Shown in pieces: positions 34,986 through 45,050 of a stretch of DNA of 64,000 nucleotides; the stretch's first letter is position 1; each line of letters begins with the position of its first letter. The notes beneath the pieces were generated by a model. That model ran no database searches, had not been told where the DNA came from, and saw only the letters and a program-made list of their open reading frames with translations. Where the stretch lies: contig JALPQD010000405.1 of NCBI GenBank assembly GCA_023101885.1, forward strand, positions 1,492,722 through 1,556,721. Reading direction: 5' to 3'. The translations under genes were made by a program, and so were the position numbers. Source of the DNA: Typhlomys cinereus (lineage: Eukaryota > Chordata > Mammalia > Rodentia > Platacanthomyidae).

Positions 34986-35099
34986 TCCACCTTGATGTCG
35001 TGCTGTTCACCCGTGCTTGCAAAGTAGCCAGCTCTAATCTGAATTTCCTCTCGTCCCTGGAGACTTTGCTGAAAGTGGCAATAAGTAACCAGGCTCTGT

Positions 35100-35765
35100 C
35101 AACATAAATTATATCAACTCTTTTCCCTAACAATAACATAAAACTTCATGGTTTATGTCCCAAGAAAGAAAAGGAGACAGATTTCCAAGGAGAATGTTTT
35201 TACACCGTGTAACCCGAGTCCTGCATTTTCTAGCTGTGAAATTAGGTCCTCGTTATCAAAGCTTTGCTTCTCTCACTAAGCCAGAGCCATATTTTAGGTT
35301 CTGACACTTGAAGCACCCTGTTTCTCACACGTCTCTTTAGGAAGGTTGGCTGGAAGTAACAAAATTAAATGGACACATAACAATCCGAACAAATAAAAGG
35401 TATTTTCTCCTTGCAAAATTAAGAGTCTAGAGGTGAGTTCTCCAGGATGAAAAGATGGTTCCCTAATGACTCAGGATCCAGGCTGCTTTTAGCATTTGAT
35501 TCCCATTTCTTTGCTCACACAATTCATCTTCTGCTTGTTACCTCGGGATTTGCAAAATGGCTGCCTCCTTTCCATCATCACACTTACATCCCATCCATGT
35601 AGGAAGGATAAACATGAACAGGAAAAAAATGACAAAGACTCCTCCCACAAGTTAAATGTCTCTATTTAAAGAACTTTTTAGAAAGCCCTACGTAGCAACT
35701 TTCCTGTCCCTTTATAGGTCAGCTGTTCAACATCTCCACCCCAAGGTGAAAAAGAGGCCAGGAAA
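35100..35765. other. Repeat-poor unique stretch
   Basis: Between two LTR fragments (ending 34,985 and starting 35,768) I see no repeat and no convincing exon. Moderate AT content. Confidence 0.4.
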
Positions 35766-35767
35766 CT

Positions 35768-35840
35768 AGTGCTATAGTTTGGATCTCAAATGTCTACCAA
35801 AGACCCATGTGTTGGAGACATGATCTTCTGCCAATGACAT
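35768..35840 (+). mobile_element. MaLR-type LTR, 5' fragment
   Basis: 'agtgctatagtttggatctcaaatgtctaccaaagacccatgtgttgg' matches the first 60 bp of MST/MLT LTRs, then breaks off. Confidence 0.55.
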
Positions 35841-36084
35841 TTTGTATTGATGTCTGTTGTGTACACATCAACCGTGATAACTCATCAAAATGTATACTTC
35901 CTCTTCCTGATTCACATACTTTTCTAAACATAAGCCATATTTCAATACAAAGGTTTGTTTTCAAAGTACATATCCTATATCAGATAAGGACCTACCTGTA
36001 AGTCAGATAGACCCGCCAAATACCTGCTGGTGGCCGCTCTGTCTCCTGATAGTAAGGCTGCCTGCCTCTTCTGAACACAATTCA

Positions 36085-36412
36085 TTGTAACTAAAATGTA
36101 AAAATAGAGGAACACAGAGGGAGGAAAGGTACAAGTGGGAAAGTGGAGCAATAAGACAGTAGAGGGGAAGAAAGAGGAAGACGATGGAAACGATGTATAT
36201 ATGAGCGTGCCCTAAGGAATCTGACATTTCGTATGCGAGTTAAAACATTTAAGGACTGTAGATGAAATTTGGTGGGCCATACAAGGGAGACTGGTGAAGA
36301 GAAGGGCTGGGATGGGAAAAGGAAGTTGATGGGATTGGAGACTAAAGTGTGAAAATATAGAAAATTCACCGTATTCATGTATGAAATTCTAAAAATAAAA
36401 ATTAAATCTAAA
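36085..36412 (+). mobile_element. LINE-1 3' end
   Basis: Purine-rich 'agagggaggaaaggtacaagtggg' and terminal 'tcatgtatgaaattctaaaaataaaaattaaat' match the typical rodent L1 tail. Confidence 0.7.
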
Positions 36413-36423
36413 AAGATTTTTAA

Positions 36424-36665
36424 GGGCTGGGTGACATAGTTCAGCTGCTAAGGCATCTGCATACAAACCTAACATTCTGAGTTCAAATCCCTGGAGTCCA
36501 CATGGTAGAGGAGGAAAACCAACAACCAACTTCCACAATTTGTCCTCTGACCTCCACATGCAGACCCCGGCAAATGTGTCCCTGCTTCTCTCTCTGTCTC
36601 TGTCTCTCTCTGTCACACACACACACACATACACACACATACACACACACACATACACACGATTT
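36424..36665 (+). mobile_element. B2-related SINE
   Basis: 'ggctgggtgacatagttcagctgctaagg' head, 'ctgagttcaaatccc' B box, 'gtccacatggtagaggagg', CT and CA runs. Confidence 0.7.
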
Positions 36666-36699
36666 TAGATACTTTCTAAAAATTTAGCAAAAACAAGCA

Positions 36700-38670
36700 G
36701 CTTTATCCAATAATAACACTCCACGGGTATATTGATTTAATAGTGGTTGTCAACAGGACTGGATTGACAGAAGCAGAAACAGATGTGCTGGGGCCAGGGA
36801 GACCCTCAGAATCTGACATAGGCATCCATGAACTGAGGGAGAAAGACCGGCTCTGACGGAGAGTAGCGCTATCCCACAGGCCAGATGGACCCACTGCAGA
36901 AGGGGAGGCTTGTGGGAATACCCCAGCTGGATTCTCCCAGGGTGGGTGGGCTTTCTCTGCTGCCATTCCCACGGAGATCAGGCTTCGGCTGCTTTGGCCT
37001 GTGAATGTGGACCCTCTCCAGGGAGCTTCCAGACCCTGTGTACCGACCTGGGGCTGCATCACTGGTCTCTCTGGCCGCACAGCTTCCAACTCCTTGGACT
37101 GAGCAGCGCCTGTTTTTCCAGCTCTGTAGCTTACAGGTGGCCGGCCACTGGGGACTCCCCAGCTTGGGCAGTGTAGGCCAACCTAATAAATCGGCTCCTG
37201 TAATTACATAGACATTCTATTGATGCTGTTCCTCTGGAGAACTTTGATGAATACAACAGGGTTATGGTTCATGAGACTCGTTATAGGAGCTCAAACCAAT
37301 ACATTTTTTCCTAAAAATAAAAATAAATAAAAATAAAAATTATTAGCTCATAAATCCACTCTGGTATCTGCATTGTTTGCCGTTGCTAAGCCCCTTGACC
37401 GGCACGTTGAGTTTTTCCCTCTGGTACACGCATGCCTTTCTAAAGTCATTTTAAAAACATGAGCAATGAATACGTCTTCTGTAGAACCAGCAGATTTATG
37501 AATGCTCCAAGAACTGGCCGTGTCAGGTGACGAGGAGAGGTTAGCCCTAGGAATGTCTCCTTGCTACGAAGACAGGGGAAGATTAATGCTTTCTTGTGGT
37601 CAGTGTGTTGGGGCTTTGAAGGACTGTATTTATTCTACAGATGTAACTCAGGTGTCCTGAGTGTCAGGAAGGCTCCAATCAACTGCACTAACCCTTGCTT
37701 ATTTCACCTATAAAGTCAGTATAATCATGTAACATCACTAGGATAAAACTTAATTATTAGCTATAAATCTCTGAGATCTTAAAATGATAGTAGCTTTCTA
37801 AATTCAGCATTGCATCACAACAATCCAAGATTCTCACCATAAATACACACTATAAAAATTGGTCAACATGCACTTACATAAGCCTTTTATTTACAACATG
37901 ATGATTTTAGATTTCTAACTTTTCTTTCTGGCTTGGTCAGAATTAGGTTCAGCTGGATAAGAGAAAATCAGTGTAACAACATGCAAAAATGAGATGGAGT
38001 TTATTTTATTTTTATTTTACTTTATTTTTGTATCGCTAAACAAGCCCAGAGATAAGCAGCTGTGGTTGGCACATACTGGGCATACAGGCTCTGTCCACCT
38101 TTTCTGGACCACCATGATCCCAGACCACCATGATGTCCAACTTTAAAGGCCATACCTTGGTTTTAGTTAGATTACTACAGCCCTCACCAACAAGCCCATA
38201 TCATCTACATTGGGGAAAAAAAAAGATAAGAGCCAAAGAGTCAGATTCCAAGGTGAAATGGTGCCTTTGAAATTGACAGAGCTGCTCTGAAACACTTTGT
38301 TTATATCTAACTGTTTATATCAATTATGAAAAGGCTGATCAGTTTGTATTCCTTAGAGATACTCCATTAATACCAGTAAGGAGTAAGAAGATGGATAGAT
38401 ACAAAGTTGGCAAGTCTTCACCACATTTTGAGAAAAATTCTAAAAAGTCTTTCTTAAATACTGTAATCATTCATTGTCATATAGAATTTTCTTAGTTATA
38501 TACCAAAATTATGAGACACTAATTATTATAAATATTCCCATTTGGAATGGGATACTCTATAAAGGATTAGCATTTAAGTAATCAACTATTGGTAGTATTT
38601 TAACATGAAATACTTTTATTTATCAAGTTTTAAAAATCCATACTTTTGAGGATGCCTAAAGAACTTCTTT
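36700..38670. other. Unique stretch without a recognised gene
   Basis: Mostly free of recognisable repeats. It includes 'ttgcttggcc'-like text and the segment 37,380-37,700 with mixed CpGs and a RUNX-type TGTGGT ('cttgtggtcagtg'). Frames of 61-128 codons at 36,703-37,211 are not supported as genes. Confidence 0.4.
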
Positions 38671-38671
38671 T

Positions 38672-38912
38672 ATTATTTTGTGTGTGTGTCTGTGTGTGTC
38701 TGTGTATCAGTGTATCAGAGGGTACTGTTGTCCTTGTGAAGGACCAAGGGTAACTTCGGGAATCATCCTGGATTGCTTCTACTTCCTTTTTTTCTTTGCT
38801 TTAGGATTTCCCAGGCTCTGCCCACCAGGACCAGAAATTCAGCTGCTGCCATTTCCAGCCTGCAGTTGTTTTTTGAACCAGAGGCTGAACCCCTGAGCCA
38901 TCTCTCCACCCT
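38672..38912 (-). mobile_element. Older B2-related SINE, antisense
   Basis: 'gtgtgtgtctgtgtatcag', 'gaaggaccaagggtaacttcgggaatcatcctgg' and terminal 'cccctgagccatctctcca'. Confidence 0.8.
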
Positions 38913-39004
38913 GAGATGCATGAAAAAACTTGAAGACAGTCTTCACTCTCATGAAAGCTTTGATATCGTGAAAACATTCTCTTGGGTTAAAAAAGAATGT
39001 AGTT

Positions 39005-39245
39005 TGGGGCTGGAGAGATGGCTCAGAGGTTAAGACAGACCCACGCAGAACTGGTGGCAACCTACATGTTGGGCCCTGTTGGGCGCAGCCTGGGAAATCC
39101 CAGAGCAAAGCAAGAAGGAAGTAGAAGCAATCCAGTATGATTCCCAAAGTCACCCTTGGTCCTACACAGAGACACTCATGCCCTCTGATACACACATGCA
39201 CACAGACACATGCATACACAAAATAAATTTTTAAAAAAAAAAAAA
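39005..39245 (+). mobile_element. Older B2-related SINE
   Basis: 'ggggctggagagatggctcagaggttaag' head, 'gggaaatcccagagcaaagcaagaagg' body and 'aaaataaatttttaaaaaaa' tail. The B-box segment is deleted. Confidence 0.8.
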
Positions 39246-39402
39246 TACAGTCTGAGTCAATAATAAAACTTCAAGTGAAGCTAGATGCGCTGGCACATAC
39301 TTGTAAGCTCAGTGCTGGGGAGGAGGAGATAGGTGGATTCCTGGGGCCTGCTGGCTAGCCAGTCTAACTTATTTATTCACTCTGCCTCAAAAACCAAGGT
39401 GG

Positions 39403-39620
39403 GGGCTGGAGTGATAACCCAGGGATCAAGCTTGAAAAGGAAAAGGATCTGAGTTCAGATCCCGGATCCCACGTGAAAACTCCAAGCATCAGCCTGTAAC
39501 TCTAGCCCTGGAAGGCAGAGCCTGGGAAACCCTAGAGCAAAACAATGAGGAGGAGCAATCCAGGATGACTCTTGAAGTCATCCTTGGGCCTCCTCAGGCA
39601 CACATACTCAAGTGCCCTCT

Positions 39621-39669
<49 letters not shown>

Positions 39670-39670
39670 A
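39403..39670 (+). mobile_element. Older B2-related SINE
   Basis: 'gggggctggagtgataacccaggg' head, 'ctgagttcagatcc' B box, 'gggaaaccctagagcaaaa' body and a 45-bp CA run. Confidence 0.78.
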
Positions 39671-39869
39671 AAACCAAGGTGGATAGCTCCTGGGAATAGC
39701 ACCTGAAGTTGTCCTCTTGCGACCACACATATGCACTCATGTGCACGCATACATAAACACTCGAATAAAAACACCAGTTCCCGTGGATATACTTAATTTT
39801 TCAAATATTAAAATTTTAAAATATCAGTACATCCAGTTTTACAGAGTTTTGAATCAGAAAAAAATAAAT

Positions 39870-40030
39870 AAAGCCAGAAAGAACAAGGCTTGATAGTGCA
39901 TTCCTGTAATCCCAGAACTCTAGAGGTGGTGGTGGGAGGATCAGGAGTTTAAGGTCAGCAGGGATACAGGCTACACAGCAAAGTCAGGGCCAGCCTGGGA
40001 TATAGGAAACCCGATCTCAAAGACAAAGAA
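39870..40030 (+). mobile_element. B1 SINE
   Basis: 'aaggcttgatagtgcattcctgtaatcccagaactctag', 'gccagcctgggatataggaaacccgatctcaaa'. Contains a short partial duplication of the 'ggatacaggctacacagcaa' region. Confidence 0.75.
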
Positions 40031-40592
40031 CCCACATAAACAGAAGGAAAGCAAACAAATTAAATAACAAACTCAATATCTGGTTATATTTTTTCATGTA
40101 AATGTAAATTATTTCCATCTTATAGAACATTTGCCTGATCATTCTTTTTTGGAGTGTTCTTAAGAATGTTTTTGAAAAATCCTGAAGAAGAATATGATAT
40201 GATATGATAACAAGTTATCAGTGTGACATAAATGACATGTTTATTTTATTACTGTCTACATGCCAGTGACCTATATTTTATGCCAGGTCTAGGATCAAGT
40301 TGGAATTAGTGAGTTCCAATTTCAACTGACTCCAGACTTCTTTATCTGAAATATTTGGAACTTTTCCTGACATATATAGTAGATAATATTTCTTATATCA
40401 TTTATTCATGTTACAGATTTATGTGAAAAAAATCCATAGTGGACAGAGAACATTCATTTTCTTTAATGAAAGTAGGGTTTTTTGACTTCTTTAAAATTGA
40501 ATTTGACCCCAAAGATCATTAGAAATGAATATAGAACTCAAGTTATAGCTTTGTGATAGAGTTTGCCTAGCATATGCTATTAAGATTTATGC

Positions 40593-40812
40593 CTGAACTC
40601 AAGAGATGGCTCAGGGGTTAAAGCTAAAGGACCTGAGCTCAGATTCCTAGATCCCATGTAGAAATGCCTGTTGAATTATGGTGGTGGTCTGCACTTCCAG
40701 CTGTGGAAGGCAGAGTATGGGAAACCCCAGAGCAAAGCAATAAGGAAGAAGAGAAATCCAGGAGGAAACCTGACATAACCCTTGGGCTTCCATGGGCACA
40801 AATAGTCTTAAT
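40593..40812 (+). mobile_element. Older B2-related SINE, diverged
   Basis: 'ctcaagagatggctcaggggttaaag' head, 'ctgagctcagattcc' B box and 'gggaaaccccagagcaaagcaa' body. It joins a fragment of the 430-bp repeat at about 40820. Confidence 0.72.
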
Positions 40813-40819
40813 TGCATGA

Positions 40820-41040
40820 TTGATGTGGGAAGCCCAAGCCCATAATGGGTGATACTATTCCATGGGCAGGTAGATAAGATGGGGAGACGACTAGCTGGCT
40901 TTGGCAATCCAAGCCAGAAAACAGCTTTGGCTCTTACCGCCTCTCTGTTCTTGCTATGGGCATGATGTGGCTATTTCTGTTACTTTCCAATGGTAACTCT
41001 TCAACCATCATGATCAACTGTAACCTGGAATAATACACAT
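40820..41040 (+). mobile_element. 430-bp repeat family, diverged fragment
   Basis: 'gtgggaagcccaagcccataatgggtgatactatt' and the tail 'catcatgatcaactgtaacctggaataa' resemble the middle and end of the family. It adjoins a SINE at 40812. Confidence 0.45.
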
Positions 41041-41413
41041 GAATAACCCCCAATTCTCCTAAATTGTTCGATCATATATTTATTATATGAAACCAAGACA
41101 AGAATAGAACCCAGTGTCTTCAATTCTAACAATTAGAACAAAGTTTAGAGAAGTGAACTTCAGCTGGGACGCATGACCAAGCATTCCTTTCTTCGCTCAT
41201 GAAGCACATCTTAGTCCTGTTCTCTTCGGTACCTCAAAAGTCCAGTGCTGTTTAACATCTCATCCAGTTTGGTCTCCATCCTTTAATGACTTTGTCTGGA
41301 AGTAATGTTCTTTTATTTCACAAGGATCTCAGAATGAATGAAAGTAGTAAAAGAAAATATTGGGCTTTTAATTATTCAATGAAATACATGCATTTTCAAA
41401 GTTTGTTGCTGGA

Positions 41414-41724
41414 GGGGCTGGAGAGGTGGCTCAGGGGTTAAGCCTCTGCCTTGCAGGCAGAAGGTCCTGAGTTCAGATCCTAGACCCCACGTATAGCCGC
41501 CAGCGGAAGCAGGGGACGGCCTGCATTTCAGGTCCTGGTAGGGCGGAGCCTGTGAATCCCGGGGCAGAGTAAACAAGGAGGTGGTGGAGGCGGTCCATGG
41601 TGGTTCCCGAATTTGTCCGTGGTTCTACACACACACACACACACACACATACACACATACATACATACACACGTGCACACACGCATACACGCACAATTGA
41701 ATAATAATAAAAAAATTTAAAAAA
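41414..41724 (+). mobile_element. Young B2-like SINE, copy 7
   Basis: Perfect 15-bp target-site duplications, aagtttgttgctgga, at 41399-41413 and 41725-41739 define a complete recent insertion. Confidence 0.94.
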
Positions 41725-42034
41725 AAGTTTGTTGCTGGAATTTTACAGTAAGTTCTTTTGGGGTCAAGATCAGGGATGTAACGTGTTGCACACATTCTCC
41801 ACCTTTCAATACAATTTCTGAAGTATTAAAGCTCTATCAGGTAAGAAGGAGTATGAGTTTGTTGTTTGTTTGTTTGAACATGCTTGCTCTTTGCAGAGCA
41901 AACTCTTGATCCTCCTTGGCTGCATCTTCTGAGTACTGGAATCAAAGGTGTGCGCTACCACATCCAATAAAGCTGTAATGTTTCTAAATAAAACTTTAAA
42001 ATCTGCAACAAGCATTTATATAAAAGTGGTTGCA

Positions 42035-43295
42035 TGAGTATACACATTCATTTTTCTTTGGGAAATAGCTGGGTCATGTGATGATGTGTGTTAAACTTTT
42101 TAAAGAAACTGTCACTGTAGTTACACTGTGAGTGTGCTGTTTTACATCCCCAGCAGACAATTAAGAGTCCCAGACATGCCACCGACTTGTGGTAGGATCT
42201 TTCTTTTCATTTTAGATATTCTAATAAATATGTACTACTATACTACTGTTGTTTTGATTCATGGTTCCTCATAATTATGTTGGTATCTTTTCTGGTGCTG
42301 TGTATATATAATCTGCTCAGTTTTTTTGACTTTTAAATCACATTGTTTCTTCCCTTATTGTTTTGAAAGTTGACCATGTGTACTCATAGACTCTGCATTC
42401 CAGACTCGATCAACTGCAGACAAAAAACAAAAATCTAGGAGAACATTATATGCACCGAGTGTGCATAGACTTTTTTCATCATTTGCATAGGAACACCATG
42501 TATCTATCTATACAGCATTAAGTATTTTAAATATTCTAGGAATGATCTAGTAGGTATGTCCAACCTAGACAGCCAGAGATAGTTATAAGTGCAGCTCAAC
42601 ACAAAATTGTGACCTTCAAACATTTTTTGAAGATTTTCTTTGCAAATTGATTGTGCAGTTGAGTGTGAACCTTGTAGATGATAGTATTGGTGTTGCAATG
42701 TCAGAAGGCTTGACAAGCCTGAAAGCATGCAGAAGGACGAATACATGATTTATGCAAATAACTCACCATTTTATATATAAGGGACTTGAGCATCCATAGG
42801 GTATAGCATCCTGGAAAGGAGGATCCCAGAACCAATCTCCAAGGTACTGAGGGAGATCTGTGTGTTATGGATTTAACTCGTAATAGTTATGTGATTTGTC
42901 AGTATTTTCTCCCAGTCTATGACGTCTGTTAATTTTTAGTAGTGTTTTAAAAGAGCATAAATTCTTAACTTTGGTAACCTCAGGTTTGCCAATCTTTTAA
43001 TACATAGATCATGCTTTTAAAGATTATCTTTTAAATAACGTTGCCTATATTTTACTCTTGTGTCTATGGTGTTTTAAATTCCTGTTTCCATATGGGACAT
43101 GGTATGGTTTCAACGTCATTATTTCTCATATATGGCTACCCAATTGTCCCAGCACCCATCATTGAAAAGACTAACTGGCCCTTGCATCTTGGCTAATAGT
43201 CAATTGGCCATGTATGGATGAATCTGTCTCCTCAGTTCTGTTCTTTACTGGTCCATACAGATAGTGCTCTGTCATGACTCACCATTTTGCATTCC
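42035..43295 (-). mobile_element. Old LINE-1 ORF2-region fragment
   Basis: Antisense landmarks: 'agctgggtcatgtgatgatgtgtg', 'ttacatccccagcagacaattaagagt', 'cccagcacccatcattgaaaagact' and 'agtcaattggccatgtatggatgaat'. Frames are destroyed. Confidence 0.8.
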
Positions 43296-43689
43296 CGCAA
43301 GCATCTATTAGCGCTTCTGGGTATGGTTTTGTTCTGTTGAGGCATTAGCTTTCATTGTGTAACCAGGCAGGCACAGAACTCACCATGGAGCCCACCCTCT
43401 GATGCCCACAGGCTAGGACTGTTAGTGTGTGCCACCATGCCACTTCCTTGTATTCCTGTGCTCCATTGTCTTGTTAACATTTGGTATTTCTAGTTTAAAA
43501 AAAGGTGTGTTTTTTTTTTAAATTAGTATGCTTCTCATTTTGATGTGAATTTTCTTCAAGAAAAACTCCCATAGATATCTTCTTTGGTACATTCCCCATT
43601 TCCTTCTGTTCTTAATACCATTTGAGCATGTTTGGTACAATAATTATTTAACAACAACTAACACATATAGTGGTCTCTATGTAGTAAGT

Positions 43690-43934
43690 GCACATTGCTG
43701 TGATCAAAATATCTGACAAAGGGCTGGAAAGATGGCTCAGGAGTTAAGCGTCTGCCTCAAAAGCAGAAGGACCTGAGTTCAAATACCAGATCCCATGTAA
43801 AAATGCCAAGCGGCAATGGCAGCGGCTATGGAAGAGTCTGGAAACCGTACGGCAAAATAAAAAGGAGTTAGAGAAATCCAGGATCATTCCCAGAAGTCAC
43901 CCTTGGGCCTCCACAGGCACACACACTCAAGTGC

Positions 43935-43975
<41 letters not shown>

Positions 43976-44230
43976 AAGAACTCAAGACATTTTGGCTCAA
44001 GGCTTTAGTCCATCGTGGCAAGGAAGGCGTAGCAGAGACATGTTCAGAAGTTCTAACACCCCCTCCAGAGAGCAGAGGATGAAGCCAGAACTAGCGGTAT
44101 AATAGCCTCCGTGGGCTGGTCCCTAGGAACTCCTTCGGCCAGCTAGGCCCACCTCCTCCAGGTTTCAACAGCTTTCCAAAGCGCATCGGCAGTGAGCGAG
44201 CAAGCAAGCAAACGTTCAAGACATGAGCCA
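43690..44230 (+). mobile_element. Ancient interspersed repeat, split by a SINE
   Basis: Left part 'gcacattgctgtgatcaaaatatctgacaaa', right part 'actcaagacattttggctcaaggctttagtccatcgtgg' to 'cacctcctccaggtttcaacagctttccaaagcg'. This is a common rodent repeat pattern beginning 'ttgctgtgataaa'. The SINE at 43719-43976 splits it. Confidence 0.55.
43719..43976 (+). mobile_element. Older B2-related SINE nested in another repeat
   Basis: 'gggctggaaagatggctcaggagttaag' head, 'ctgagttcaaatacc' B box, CT then CA runs (43936-43974). It interrupts an older repeat whose halves lie at 43690-43718 and 43977-44230. Confidence 0.82.
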
Positions 44231-44880
44231 AGGGAGCAAACTCCAGGCCCAGACCCGATACACTAACTTAGTATTTTGAGTTATATACGATATAGTGAGG
44301 GGATTATTTCACTCCAAGAGGAGGTACAAGTCCAGAGATTAGGCTATTGCCCCCAATATCCAAATAGCCCTGATTCCATCCCAAGAGCTTCCACTCTGGG
44401 GACCCTGCTGTAAAACGACTGCCGCCCAGGACTGCCCCATCAAGTGTTGACAGTCAGCGTGTCCCCAATGGGCGGTGTAAACTAGTTACCTTTGGGAACT
44501 AGTAACATTGCCTAGCAAGTGAACCCTCAAAGCAGGCCAAGTCATAACACGGGGGGAAAAGACGCGCGCGCACACAAAACAACAAACACAACGCCGGGGT
44601 TCAGCAACAGAGGCCGGCGTGGCAGGTGCCCGCCCCGCCCAGGCGCACCGGGCGCCGCGGGGTGCAGGGGGAGCGCCCTGCGGTCGCATGGCGCAGCGCT
44701 GGACAGGTCGAGGTCTCGGGACGAGAAACGTTCACTGGCCGAACAGGCCTAAGGCGTCCTGGGCAAAGGAGGCCGGAAGGAAGGGCGCGGAGCCGGGGCC
44801 GCGCACAGGACGAGCGCCCGGCGCGAAGCAGCCCACCACGTCCCGCCCGCGACACGCCCGGCGCGCGCTCCCGGGCTCGG

Positions 44881-44888
44881 CGGAAGTG
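44881..44888 (+). promoter_or_regulatory. ETS/GABP-type site CGGAAGTG
   Basis: CGGAAGTG matches the ETS-family (GABPA/ELK) consensus and lies about 65 bp upstream of the likely transcription start of EIF3M. A second core, CCGGAAG, is at 44910-44916. Paired ETS sites are common in CpG-island promoters of translation genes. Confidence 0.6.
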
Positions 44889-44945
44889 CGCGCGGCCCGC
44901 GGCGGTGACCCGGAAGCAGTTGTGCGTCTGGGCCGCGCGGCCCAG

Positions 44946-44957
44946 CTCCCTCTTTCC
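44946..44957 (+). promoter_or_regulatory. EIF3M: Candidate TOP-type initiator, ctccctctttcc
   Basis: An uninterrupted pyrimidine run sits 50-60 bp before the ATG. Initiation at a C here would give an mRNA starting with a 5' terminal oligopyrimidine tract, the mTOR/LARP1-controlled signature of ribosomal-protein and several eIF3 genes. The exact start cannot be read from sequence. Confidence 0.5.
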
Positions 44958-45008
44958 GGTCGGCGTGGTTCGCGAGGGGAGCGTCCGCCGCAGCCCCGGC
45001 CCGCAGCC

Positions 45009-45050
45009 ATGAGCGTGCCGGCCTTCATCGACATCAGCGAGGAGGACCAG
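45009..45050 (+). CDS. EIF3M: EIF3M coding exon 1
   Basis: Encodes residues 1-14 ([14 protein letters not shown]). The start lies in the context gcagccATGA, with a purine at -3, and no ATG lies upstream between the likely transcription start and 45009. The exon ends in CAG before the donor gtgggc. It lies inside the CpG island. Confidence 0.97.
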
